Shown: positions 1-11,030, numbered from the stretch's first letter. The stretch: 64,000 nt of DNA from Coniochaeta sp. PMI_546 (GCA_021432605.1 MU271144.1:2476606-2540605); one strand, 5' to 3'. Numbers and translations: made by a program. The notes: generated from the letters alone by a model not told the origin.

Positions 1-201
1 TTTGGCAGCGTCAATCACGTCCGAAGTCGCGAGGCGAACTGGACCCTGCACTGAGGATCTGGTTTTCTCTGTGCCAAATTTCCGTCTCTGGAAGTCCTGT
101 ACCGGAGACATTTCTCTCCCGACTGTGCGTAGGGGTAATGTCCTACTCAACTCTTTGTTCGGCAAGAAAGTCAGCCTCAGAACCAAGAATCGTGAGAAAT
201 A

Positions 202-1148
202 TCAGAACTCACGATAACCCACGATCTTGTCGACAGCCTTTGGATCGACTAGATGTGTCGTTGAATCCTGCAGGGTTATATACACCTTGCACTCCTTTCC
301 TTGCCCCGTAATCCTTTGGCGGAATTGTAGGTCACCACCGAAGACCATTTGCTCCCACACATGTCCGAAGTCTCTTCCAGTAGTCCAGGTATTCTGTGTT
401 GGATTTAGCAGCGAATGGCGGCCTGTACCAGAAACGGAGCCGAGAAAGAAGTAGCACATATGGCGTGCAATGACGGCAGCGAGCTGAAACTGATACGTTC
501 GATATCGAGCCATGTCACAAGCCCTGCCACTCCCTTTCTCTGTTGCCGACTTGGCTGCTCGTATCATACTTCGAACAAGCTGTCCAGGATGAGCGACTTC
601 ATTCTGTCTCAATTTGATTCAACATCAAAACATACCTTAGCATTCAACCTCAACACCCCACCATCTTTGGTATTATATTCCGTCGAACTCGTTCCCCAGT
701 CGCTCAACACAGCCTGCGCGTCATCTTCAATACGAGACGTAACCTGAACATTCACGAAACTGGCCCTCATCCTTTGCAAGAACAAGGCGACGTGAAGCCT
801 CATACGCAACCGACTGTAACCGCCAGTATAAGCTGTCGGAAATCCACGTCCAAGTATGTCCAAGAAGGTCAAACCGATCTCAGCTAGGCTTTCGACGCTC
901 TTATCCTGCTCCATAATACGGAGTGCCAAATTGATGGCTGAACCAATGAACCAGAACTCGGGCACTGACGGATCCATCTTAGTTCTTCCGGTGCAGGCGC
1001 GGCTTTCCCAGTCGATGCTCAAGTTGCCAAGGCTGTTGTCAAAGCCGGCAAAGTTGCTTGGTGCTATAGAAGATTTGCAGGGCTGCAAGAGGCGTAGTTC
1101 GTAGGCATCGTAGTGCTCCATATTGAGCGTATGACTGTGAAAGAGCAT
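202..1148 (-). CDS. Hypothetical protein, two exons
   Basis: I do not recognise this 296-residue protein. Two minus-strand open frames join cleanly if positions 580-635 are removed as a 56-bp intron (donor GTATGT, acceptor ACAG), giving exons 1148-636 and 579-202 with a total length divisible by three. The start chosen is the first ATG in frame, because the longer frame opens with TTG. An alternative start lies a few codons downstream at MEHYDAYEL. The product has no signal peptide or obvious membrane segment. It has a helical, Leu/Ala-rich middle and a more polar end rich in Gly, Gln and Asp. It stands alone in a gene-poor stretch. Codon use looks normal and there are no internal stops, which favours a real gene of unknown role. 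Confidence 0.5.
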
Positions 1149-1169
1149 GGATAGTGAAGCGAAGGCCAA

Positions 1170-2379
1170 GTGTAGTTTGTGCCTGACAAGTGGTAAGCGG
1201 AAAGTAAAGTCTCACGAGCTAGAAGAAAAAATAAAGATAACCAACCTTCCTCAACACACTTGATGGAAGAATTGGATCCGGTGCTTTATTTATCAAGAAA
1301 GTGCCTTTCATTAGCAAGGAGGATCGGCTCCTTAGGCATCGCTTTGGACTCGAGGATTCAAAGCCCCTTATTTGGACCTACCTGGTAATCAGTCAAACTA
1401 TTTGTAGACTAGAGAGACAAGCTGACCGGGTCCAAAACGACGCAGGCGGTTGCCGCCAGAATTGGCGGCACAGCTGTTTTCCCCAGGGGGTTGGTCCCTG
1501 CATTCGCGAGTTATTTGCGGCTTACCCGCTATGGAGATATGCAATGAGGCAGCACGCTCCGGTGAGGCACAGCCGACATTTATACCTTGAAACATAAAAA
1601 CAAAACGGCCACAAGAAGGATTGGTCACATGAGAAGTTGAGGTTGAGGTAAGCGACAAGCGTGTTTCAACTTTATGAAGCTCCTCATCATCGAATCATCG
1701 CATTCAGGTTACTGCTGAAGCATCATAGGAACTGACGACGCATCTAACTCCACCAATTCCTTCTCCTCACCAGAGAGCCTGTCAATGTTCATCTGCTGTA
1801 TTGTAAGGAGAGAATACACATCGAACATGAAAGTATGCGCAGGCTCAACTTGTACACTGCAGTCTAGATGAAGTGTAAAGAGAGAACAAGATAAGTATGT
1901 ACATGTGGACCGACCCGACAACCTTCCCGCTGCCCTCATTAAAAACCTCGACGAGGCAAAAAGAGTGACAGGCTCCGTCACTTATGAGAGTGAGCGATCT
2001 GTTGTTGTTGTTGTACCTCCCCAAACCCGTTGGATGCGTCCAGTGACAGGAGTGTCGCTTCGGGCACCTGGCGCTGGGGAGGCAACATGCTAGTTAAGAG
2101 GATGTACCTGCATGCTACCAGGGGCATCGTCTCGGAGATGCAGAGTTGTCGTGTCGATCCGCGGCTGCTTGAGAAGCGCATCGAAGCATCGCATTCCTCC
2201 ACCGAAACCACCAAACGCCAACACGAGGGCGCTACCAAGACAGTCATCCCAGACCTCAATCCCCAGGCCACCACACTCAAACAACCACCAGATTCTCGTA
2301 TCCAGACCTCCTCACTCAGACCACCGCAGTCATACCCCCACCAACATACCACTACACCCAGCACCACCTGACTTGAAAG
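1170..2379. other. Intergenic stretch with weak minus-strand coding hints
   Basis: No gene can be supported here. A minus-strand frame at 1709-1981 ends in a Glu/Leu-rich tail and could be a terminal exon, but its opening codons and splice sites do not resolve. The + strand from about 2200 to 2370 is strikingly rich in A and C (many CCACC and CACTC words). This is the opposite skew to the G/A-rich minisatellite that follows directly. Confidence 0.4.
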
Positions 2380-2775
2380 TTGACTTGAAGACATTGACGA
2401 AAGAAGAAGTTGACGAGAGAAGAAGTTGATGAGAGAAGAAGTTGACGAAAGACGAAGTTGAGAGAGAAGAAGTTGACGAAAGACGAAGTTGAGAGAGACG
2501 AAGTTGACGAAAGACGAAGTTGAGAGAGACGAAGTTGACGAAACAAGAAGTTGACTGAAAAGAAGGAGTTGACGGAGAGAAGAAGTTGACGAGAGAAGAA
2601 GTTGACGAGAGACAAAGTTGAGAGAGACGAAGTTGACGAAACAAGAAGTTGACCGAGAGAAGAAGTGAAGAAGTTGACAAGAAGAGAAGTTGACGAAGGA
2701 AGAAGTTGAAGAGAGAAAAAGCTGACGAGAGGAGAAGTTGACCGAAGAGAAAAGCAGAAGAAGTTGACAGTTGGG
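2380..2775 (+). repeat. Purine-rich minisatellite with GAAGTTGA core
   Basis: About 400 bp are built from imperfect copies of a 15-18 bp unit with the core GAAGTTGA followed by CGAGAGA, CGAAAGAC or GAGAGAC. The + strand is almost free of C and T outside the core TTG. Because most units are multiples of three, long open frames run through it on the minus strand and encode repeats of Ser/Thr/Leu/Phe. I treat these as a by-product of the repeat. Unit order is irregular, as expected from slippage and unequal exchange. Confidence 0.85.
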
Positions 2776-4240
2776 CTGATCATACGATGCCTAGTACCGT
2801 CAGTATCAGACAAGGAACGGACTTGTAGAGGTTTTCAACGTACTGTTGTGGAGATAGAGAGTTCGATACAGCAATTGATTGGCTGTGTTAGACAGCCTTC
2901 GACCTGGGACAGTTTGTGACTTGATCATTATGCTGTGACTTGCGATTCCGTCATCTTGACTGAGTGAGGCGAAGATTTGTGTCAAAATGTCTTGTGACCA
3001 AGGATGATGATGTCTGAAGACGCCTGGAGAAGCACAGTCGATCTGAGACTGCGGAAAGATGTGACAATAACCTGAGAGCAAGACCAAGGGAGAGCTCAAG
3101 GGTGTCGATCAATGTGATGATCTTGATGGGATTGCAGATTGGACAAAACCCGGCCTGAGAGAATATCCTGTTAGCAGCAGCATTCGCCATCAGGGCCTTC
3201 AAGGCTCACCTGTCCAACACAACCATAATCTCCACAGTTCCAGCCATACAACATCGGGAATTCCGCGGTGGTTGCCCGCTGAAAGCACCGCAGCTGTGCG
3301 GGAGTGCCGGCAAGACTTGCCAACCACTGACACGACCCAGAAACCACAGTGAGAGCCTCATCCTGGCAATGGGGCCGGGGCGATGAGTGTGATTTGGACC
3401 ACGGAGAGAGAGAACCACAAGAGAGCGCCGACGCGACGACCGGGATCCGGCAAGGGCCGAGACGCTGCAATCCGGCAGCTGTCTCCAACCCAACCCCTCA
3501 CCCAGGTTAAGCGAGCTGACCGTTGTCGACACTCCATCATCGCGTCGAGGGACCGAGCCAGAACGCGTCGAATCGCCTAGAGATGCCCGGACCAGCCTGC
3601 AAACCGCCCCCTGTGACACGTTAGCAGCTAGTGAGTCAGCAGCATTCCGAAAGAGGGTGAGGGGGGTGGGAAAGAAGGAAGGGCTCCTATGGGTCAGCAG
3701 AAAAACGCATGTCACTAGCAAAGCATGTCACGGACGAGAGGATAGCTATGTACATGTAAGAAGTAAGGAAAATGATAGAAGTCAGAGAAGAGAAGAAAGA
3801 AGAGACAAGGAATGCGCAATGAAAGACGAATGGGAGATAATGAGTGATCCACGGAGGGCGGATGCTCGTATCCGAAAGAGAAGTGGCGAGGATACCTCAC
3901 TGAGGCGGAACTGGTTAGGACACTCGGGAGAGTGGAAACGGTAAGGCCCCCCTCACCCAGTACATGGTCAGTCAGCAGGTCAAGTCAGTCAGTAGGAGCA
4001 GGAAAGTAAGAAAAAGGGACAGGAGAAGTGAGATAGAAATGAAGAAAAGAAAACAAGAGGAGAAAGTACATGTAGCCGCCTATCCGCCCAAGCTCGAGGA
4101 ATACACAATAAGATGTAGGAATAGGGAAGAAGGAAAGGAAGCGATCACACAATGTCTGACATCACGCACGAGAGTCCACGATACTTACCATGCTTACCTA
4201 AGGGCATGGAGCACCTTTCCAATCCCGGCAAGGGAGTGCC
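2776..4240. other. Gene-free stretch, G/A-rich in its second half
   Basis: Several overlapping open frames exist on both strands, but none has a convincing start, composition or recognisable motif. From about 3640 to 4150 the + strand is again strongly purine-rich (GAAGAGAAGAAAGAAGAGA-like runs) without a clear repeat unit. I see no RNA gene or mobile element ends. Confidence 0.4.
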
Positions 4241-4245
4241 GAGCT

Positions 4246-4345
4246 TGTCGCCCGTGCAGAGGGGTTACCGTCGTGTTGAGACGGCCTGTCGCCCTTGCCG
4301 AGGGGTTACCGCAATGTCGATGCGGCCTGCCGCCGATGCCGACGG
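4246..4345 (+). repeat. GC-rich 41-bp tandem repeat, about 2.4 copies
   Basis: Copies begin at 4246, 4287 and 4328 (partial). Each opens with TGTCGCC or TGCCGCC, has GAGGGGTTACCG in the middle and ends in CGGCC. The period is exactly 41 bp. The open frames across it in several registers are likely a consequence of its high GC content. No function is apparent. Confidence 0.75.
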
Positions 4346-5340
4346 TCAACACTCGATCGCGCGGGAAGCCGAGGATCCCGTTGCGGTCGGTGGACTGCAC
4401 GACTGGAACTTGTCGAAGCTAGGCTTGCGGTCTACCGATAGCCCGCGCTCCCATGCTAGGAGACGGCGCAGCTCCTCCGCCGGTGCCACCTGGGATCATC
4501 AGCAGCCGAAAGAACCGGCGTCAACGCCGAATCTCTCTCATGGTTCTGGGTCTCTCTCTGCGGTCCGATGATGGTTTATCACTGCTCGTCACTGTGGTTA
4601 GTGTTGCAAGTTAGAATGATGCGAGGCCTGCCTGGGCCATGCTGTCTGTTCAAGATTTGTTTAGCAGTTTTACCGTGAGAGGTAGTGTGAGAAGCAAGTG
4701 AAAGAGACGCGGAAATCGAAAGACGCGCTGCGTATTGACGATGATAATAGCTTAACAATCGCTGGTGATACTCACAGGTTGATGCCGAGGCAGCGGTTGA
4801 GAAACTTGTTGATTAAACAGTATCGAGATGGAAGATCATGTTTGATGAAGGTGTATGAGGAAGACTCGTGATGGAGGATAAGTAGGTTGGAGGAAAGACG
4901 GAAATGGAACCTCGATGCAGATTGAAAGAGTTTCGTCGGGATGTTTTTGTGGCAACAGGTCCGAGGAGAAATTTGTTGAGGAAGACGAAAGTGAAGAATA
5001 TCTTGTCTGTACTAGGCTGCCGCCAGAGCCTAATCGTAGAGCGCGTTATGAGCGTGTCAAAAACACAGGCAGAGGTAAAAAAATAAAAAAAAGAAGGAGA
5101 ATGAGGGGTTCAGAGAGTGTAGAAAGACGCGTCAAGCTTACCTCTCTGACTGTCAATCCTAGCAGCGTAGAAAGTGTGGGTGATTCGTCTGTTGATCCTC
5201 CACTGGAAATGAAATGTAATATTCCTGCCCATATTATGATGCACCTTCTACAAGCTGTCCAGATTAGTCCTTCGCTCTGCCCTCTCGCTTTTGTTTCTTT
5301 GCTCACCTTCCTACCCACGGGAGGGCATATCGTTCATTAT
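4346..5340. other. Intergenic stretch without a supported gene
   Basis: An open + frame at 4915-5439 is rich in Arg, Lys and Glu at its start and hydrophobic at its end. It has no recognisable domain and runs over purine-rich sequence, so I do not call it. Nothing else is seen. Confidence 0.35.
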
Positions 5341-5349
5341 GTGTTGTTC

Positions 5350-6137
5350 AATGCGTGGTTGCAGTGTGTTTTTCCGTCAGACCACAGGAAAGACTTGAAT
5401 ATGAGAATGGTGGCACGTCGATTATCGCAAGGAATTTGAGGTAGCCGGTTTTGGGACGTGAGTGAACAGATTCTGGGTGGGTTGATGATTCCGGCAGCTC
5501 GTGTGCGAGAAGTTGTTGGCTCTTTATATCCTGGACGGCGTCCCACAGAAGCCCGTTTTCGTAAAGCGCCTTTCCAGCCTCGGCTCCCTTCTCGTGGAGC
5601 AAGGCAGTTCAAAAACCAATGGTTGCACTGGAACAAATTTAGTTTGCTTCAATACGATCTATGTCCTGCCACTCGTCAATCAATACTAGCAGTACGATGA
5701 ACCCCATGTCGTTTGCATAGTTTGAGATCGGACCGACACTTGAGGCTTGTTCCTTCGGTATCTGCACATTCGGGAACTCAATTCAACATCAAACGGCTGG
5801 CCTCGTCCAACAAGAAAGTATCAACAGCCATGTCATACGCAACGAGGTCCTCGAAGGCATGGCGTTGGATGAAGTCCGGCCGGGAAAGCGGCCTTTTGAA
5901 CCGGGGACAAAGTGATTGTGACATGAACGACTCTCAGTGTTTTAAACGCCACGAGAGTGGCCCAATGGATGAAATTCTTTCGTCGAGGCCGTCACTTCCG
6001 TAAATATGTAAAGAAGACCTACACCAGCTGCTAACAAACCTGACATACAAGAGATACAGCGCCATACGGAGTATTGTGCTTGTTTCTGGCCTCAGGTATG
6101 TGTCGACATGGACATTGGCGATTTTTCGGGCAACCAA
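5350..6137 (-). pseudogene. Eroded coding region, unknown protein
   Basis: Three blocks on the minus strand read like real protein but do not join into one frame. One is at 5934-6137. One lies near 5810-5900 and contains the run HAFEDLVAYDMAVDTFLLDE. One is at 5348-5602 and contains HEKGAEAGKALYENGLLWDA. Between them are stops and frame changes that I could not explain with well-formed introns. The pieces are acidic and helix-like. No family is recognised. It could be a decayed gene or a real multi-exon gene that I failed to splice. Confidence 0.3.
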
Positions 6138-6624
6138 GCTGAAATTATTGTATCACTTTTCCATGCAGCCCTAGCACAGGCCGTGACGGCAGCCGCAGCA
6201 ATGAAGGGTTTACACGACTGTCTAAATCGACGCCCTGAACGGGCTTCTGCAAGGGCACCCTTGTCGGGGCATGGTTTCGTGGCTGAAGAATATCCTTAAT
6301 AGTATATCATAGATAAACAGGCGCATTAATCTTCTTGGTACTTGCCGTTGTCTCCTCGATCGTCATGAAGCCACTATGACACTTACGGTCAAAGCGCAAG
6401 GTTGTTGAGGTAAAAGGACGGAAATGGCCTTTGGAGAAGTCCTCTTTAGTCATTACGGACTATGTACCTCTAGGGAACCATTAGGTTCCTGTCCAGGAGC
6501 ATTTCTGTGGACTGCCTAGCTCTCTCGCAAAAAAGAGAAGGGCAAAGCTGCTGACTTGCCCCGTCACGCTTAGTGCGTAGCTTAAATGGTGCCATCAGGC
6601 AGGATCACCTCGAAGAAGGAAGCT

Positions 6625-8072
6625 CTATAACCTGTACCTCTGCAGTACTTCTTCGAGGTCGGAAGCTCGATCTCTGGGTTCATGGGATTCGTAGTAAGCT
6701 CGAAAGTCTGCCACGAGGAGGGCATACTTATAGGCAGCGGCAGTGTTCTCCAAAACCCAATGAAGCACAGATAATCCGTCATACCACGGTCTAAGAAGCG
6801 TGGCCAGGCCCTCTGTGTTCAGCAATTCCACAGCCTCTTCCTCAAGCTCAGTAGCCATGTTCAGGTTGTTACTCCGGATTGCTGTGATGGTTTCGGGAGC
6901 GATTTTGCGGATACGCTGACGACGCTCATCGGAGGCGACTATCTCGCCTGGCGCCATCGTGCATAGCGTGTATGTGCAGTTGAATCGCCAATGCTTAAGC
7001 AGCTTCTGCCTTTCGTCAAAGGTCATGCCTTGGGCAAAATCTACGCACCATTTTCTGGAATTAGCAGCCATGTTGCTGTGACGAGAGATGCAGATGACGC
7101 ACAGCTTATTGTTATCTCTTCGCCTGGTTCAATATGCCGTAGCGAAGCAATTCCCGCTGTCAAGCCGGACGGCGAAGACCGCACGAAGGAACTGCGAGCC
7201 ATGGATCTTATCTTGGTTCATTGGTATTTCAGGTAGGATGTTCTCGTACTTTGGCTTGCACGCATGGTTTATTCGCTGTGACGAGTAAATGTTAGGGAAA
7301 TTTTCTAAGCAGATCCAAGACGACTCGCGCACCGAAATAGATGGGTAGAGGATCTCCCATGGTCGCTCATCAACTACCCATCGAAAAGTGTTCATCTTCA
7401 AAACATCATCCAAGGCATCTTCAACCACGCCACTCCGGCTGAGCCCGAGGATCGTGTCGCGCCCTACGAGCTGCTCGACAGCTAGCCTCTGCAGTCCCGC
7501 CTCTGCTCCGGCTTCAGGACCTTGGACAGGTTGGCGTCGATCATGAGCGCCGAGTAGTCAATCATGAAAGTCTCATGCTGCAGTATCCGCCTCGTCGCAA
7601 CGACTCCTTTACCTTTACCTGGTATGTCAGTGATGGCGAACGGTCGGTCGGCGGTGATGTTCACGACCGTGTCGACACTAGGGAAGCGGGAGTGGTAAAT
7701 GCTATCGAGAGCGCTGACCGCGTGGGCAGCCGTCTCGGGCGACGCAATCAGGCTGATGCCATGGTCACCAAAGAATGCGGCCGAGAAGGTGCAGTACTTT
7801 TGCAGCGCCTCCCCTCCGTCCCTGGCCGAGCCGCGGACGCAAGAAGGTCGGTGTGTCCAAGGCGTTTCAGCAGCACTAAAGATTTGGTCGTCAATCGCAG
7901 GCGCACACACGGCGTGAACTGTATCGTGGCAAAAATAGGTCTGATGCTCTTTAATAGGACATTGCAGGTAGCCGTTGTTGAAGCTATTTGCAAACGGCGC
8001 TGCCGTTCCAGTCCTCGAGGAAATTACTGCTAGGACCACCGTGATGCGGACGAGGGGCCAAGAAAGAAACAT
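6625..8072 (-). CDS. SET-domain protein with signal peptide, one apparent frameshift
   Basis: The protein is a fungal SET-domain (SMYD/SET5-like) protein of about 423 residues with a hydrophobic N-terminal signal sequence, which is common in this fungal subfamily. Exons are 8072-7333, 7275-7250, 7191-7103 and 7040-6625. The introns, 7276-7332, 7192-7249 and 7041-7102, have GT-AG ends. Splicing restores the signature NHACKPN, with the final Asn codon split by an intron. It also restores LRHIEPGEEITISY, with the Tyr codon split by another. A cysteine pair (CTYTLC) of the post-SET type follows. Exon lengths sum to one base short of a multiple of three. In exon 1 the frame ending KPEQRR must shift near 7495-7510 to continue as GLQRLAVEQL. 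This is either a recent inactivating loss of one base or a sequence error. The closest role by family is lysine methylation, but the substrate and the meaning of the signal sequence are unknown. Confidence 0.75.
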
Positions 8073-8390
8073 GGTCGTTCGTTCCCAGCCGCCGCATCAC
8101 AACCATCGTCAGATAGTGCAAAGACGGAATGTCGGCTTGGAACGATATTCCTCGCGATCAAATGAGTAGAAAGGCGCCTCGGCTAGAGGCCAATACATAC
8201 GAGTACGAAAGCAAAACTGGTTTCCAGGCTCGGGACATTTGGACTGATAAGATGCGACGCTATTATCTCCGCCCTGCTCCGGTTACATTTACAAGCCGAA
8301 CGAGCTGCAGGTTGTGGGGAAGCGCCTTGGCATTTCGAGCGTGACGGCCACTCCGGCTGTCCGTGCAAACGGCTTCCCAGCAACTATTCG

Positions 8391-8703
8391 TCGCATTACG
8401 CGGAAGCAAGAGGAATCTTGAGACTAAAATGCGGAATGATTCCGCCATCCATGCTTGTAGTTGTGATATTCCATGCTCGGTCGAATGATGAAGCTGGCGT
8501 CGTGCCTTCACGGCTGTGACATATTTGCTGCGAAGATGGGAGCTAGCGTCGCATCACACGGAAGCAAAAGTATCCTAGAGACGAAGGATTCCGCCATCTG
8601 TGCTTGTATTTGTGGTTTTGCATGCGCGGTCGAGGATGAAGCTGGCGTGATTCCTTCTCGGCTGCGGCACAATCACTGCGAAGATGAGAACCGGAGAGGG
8701 AAT
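8391..8703 (+). repeat. 158-bp tandem duplication in a promoter
   Basis: Two imperfect copies lie head to tail, 8391-8548 and 8549 to about 8703. Shared landmarks are CGGAAGCAA near the start, GATTCCGCCATC, GTGCTTGTA/ATGCTTGTA, ATGAAGCTGGCGT and CTGCGAAGATG near the end. Copy 1 contains the inverted pair CGG-N7-CCG at 8432-8444. Copy 2 has lost one half of it. The duplication lies between the divergent SET gene and the small secreted-protein gene, ending about 150 bp before the ATG of the latter. Confidence 0.8.
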
Positions 8704-8856
8704 CCTTCGCTGCCCGAAAAAGTATTCAAGGGGTCAGACCTGCGAAGAACCATTTTCACTTTGGCCACAAACTCAGACCTGAGCTTGACTTCCCGACAAA
8801 CGACCAGCTTCATACTCGTTTCTTCGCAAAGCAAACATCAGACCAAACCAGTCACC

Positions 8857-9124
8857 ATGCGCATCAACAATATATGCGTCGTCGTTCTTCAGGTGTTCGC
8901 CGCTTTGACGCCTGTGTTGGCCATCTCACCAGCAGATCAAATGTGAGTGATGATATATTGTTGTAGTCTCAATGAGGCGACGCTGATGAGCCGAGTGTGG
9001 TAGTCGGATCATACAGTTGCGGGCGGCTCTACTTGAGTTGCAGACCAAGTACCTTGAAACACACAACAAGGCTCAGACGCAGATGGACGAGATCCGAAAG
9101 GAGATTGCGGCACTCGGCGGCTGA
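8857..9124 (+). CDS. Small secreted helical protein, 68 residues
   Basis: Exons 8857-8942 and 9004-9124 flank a 61-bp intron with a perfect GTGAGT donor and TAG acceptor. Together they give exactly 69 codons. The start sits in a good fungal context (CACCATG). Residues 1-22 form a signal peptide (MRINNICVVVLQVFAALTP, cleavage near VLA-IS). The mature part is about 45 residues, has no Cys, and is almost entirely predicted amphipathic helix. Leu/Ile recur at heptad-like spacing from IRIIQLRAALLELQ to DEIRKEIAALGG, suggesting a short coiled coil. No family is recognised. Size, secretion and a duplicated private promoter resemble small secreted proteins or effector candidates, but that role is inference. 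Confidence 0.7.
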
Positions 9125-9640
9125 ATTCTATGGCGCTGGCTTAGCAACAATTGTAACGAGTCTAGAGAGTTGAGGAAGAATGATAGCATAGCTAGATGAC
9201 TCTCGACAGACACCACGTTCCTTAAAATTCTACCAGATACAGCGGCCACAGCGGGTCTTAGACCAGAATGAACCTTGTCCCCATCCTTCTAAATTAGCAG
9301 ATCTGAGGCATCGCTTACAGTGAATGATCTTCCTTGCCTAACCTGTGGCATCCTGGCCTTTTTGCTAAGTACTCTATTGAAGTCTTAAAATACTGATCAT
9401 CCTAATATCGGACTGAGAGAGAGCTACTGACGATGAGCTGGAGAGGCAAGCCGTAAGGAGGAGATCTATTGTTGGGGCGTTAAGGCAGGACCTGGAGCCT
9501 GGGAACCGCCTGCTTTCTAAGCAGTATGGTTGGACAGAGACACTAAGTATCCCGTGATAGGGATCGTCTGATCAGGTAAGGATAGGTATTTTGAGCTTCT
9601 GAGCGTACAAGTAGGTCTATATCGTAGATATGTCGTGACA
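9125..9640. other. 3' flank of the small secreted gene, no gene seen
   Basis: The sequence is unremarkable and becomes steadily more AT-rich to the right. No open frame of note and no RNA-like structure were recognised. Confidence 0.4.
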
Positions 9641-10260
9641 TTAGAGGATTCTTTAACGTAAAAGCGAATTTAATAACTACAAAAGAGCGTTAACTATATA
9701 AATACTATTTAAGCAAGTTTATCGTATTCTTTTAAGAATAAGCGATATATTACTTATACAACATTTATTATATATAACTTATAAATTACTACTTAATATA
9801 ATTTATCAAGATAATAATTAACGGATTATAATATGATTTAACAAATAATTATATATTAAACTATAAATAAAATCTTTCGATAAAGTATTTATAAAAACAA
9901 ATAAATAGTTAAAATTAAAATAACAGAGTAGTTCTATTATTATTATTACTAATTAGTAAACGGTAGCTAAGACTATATTATACACCTTCGCTCGTTCCGT
10001 TAGGAAACCGTGCTCTAAGTGAAGCCGCTTCGAGTCGGATGAACACCTCCGGCGCCTGCCTGAATCTGACCACTCGTCGTCGAATACCTGATTTGGGATC
10101 TTCCCGCGATTTGCGGTGAGTAGGGAGCGAAGTCCCTCGGCCTAGCCCCGCACCCGGGCCGGCCACCTCCCGGGGGCGCAAAGAGTAGTTTAGCGCTTTA
10201 TAATTCTACGGTATCGCCTTTACGACGCAGACAGCTTTCGTTAGACCATCGAGCTTTACA
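9640..10260. repeat. AT-rich RIP-like island with a GC-rich insert, probable repeat relic
   Basis: From about 9640 to 9975 the sequence is overwhelmingly A and T with many TA steps and stops in every frame, the usual appearance of DNA hit by repeat-induced point mutation. It switches abruptly at about 9980 to a GC-rich block reaching to about 10190, in which a minus-strand frame (9978-10181) is rich in Arg, Gly and Pro. The sharp boundary suggests a relic of a repeated element or two juxtaposed repeats. No terminal repeats or enzyme motifs could be recognised, so the family is not assigned. Confidence 0.5.
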
Positions 10261-11030
10261 GATGTGCGGCGGAGGACAATAGGGCTAAGGTACAATCTTG
10301 TCCGATCCGTTTACCAAGCTCAAACACTATCGATACGGGGAAACATGCACCAGAGAAATACGGAATAAAAGATGTCTTGAAGAGATGCCTCTCCGCTCTA
10401 CTTGCTCCGAAGGTTATGATTTGCCCGTGTGGGTGATATGTGGGAACAGTGTTGAGAAGATGTTGATATTGTCCGAGGTGATGCGAATGCGAGAGACCCA
10501 GATGGTTCCCGGATGCCGAAAGATGCCGTTTCCTGTCAAACACCTGATCGAGGATAGCGGGCGATAGCTGGACCTGGGCTAAGATACAGTCTTGTTACAT
10601 TGCCCACCTGCCGATACATTCAGTGTTCGTTGATTAATAGCGAGCATGGTAAAAGGTCTTGACGCGTTAGGTGCGAGGTATGTTATTCTCAACGCGTTTA
10701 TGATACGGGCAATGGGCGAAAGTTACGAGATGTGCGATATTTTCGGGCCGGGAAAATTGGCCTTGTATTGCTCGTTCTCACTCAATTACCCTGCCCTCCT
10801 TGACAGGCTTGTAATCTTTCTCGTGGAGACCCTTGAGCTCCTCAAGCGCTCCGGCGACGCCTCTCTCGAACCTCCCACATCCTCTTGCAACGCACGATTC
10901 TGCTAGCCGTCCAGCTCTCCTCCTGTGCCGTCCAACTTCGCTTCTAGGAGTAACGTATGCTGTCGAAAGGGGACCTGAACGGCGCGTTAGGAGGTGCTGT
11001 GGACTTTGATCGATACGCGTTTGCTCTGAC
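10260..11030. other. Intergenic stretch without a supported gene
   Basis: Short open frames occur on both strands (10256-10543 minus, 10298-10567 plus, 10646-10906 plus). They overlap one another and show no motif. Near 10790-10880 the minus strand reads a short Lys/Glu-rich stretch that may be an old coding scrap. Confidence 0.35.

Noticed and set aside
2330-2813. Overlapping 116- and 153-codon minus frames through the minisatellite
   Set aside because: They are produced by repeat units whose length is mostly a multiple of three. The proteins are only permutations of Ser, Thr, Leu and Phe.
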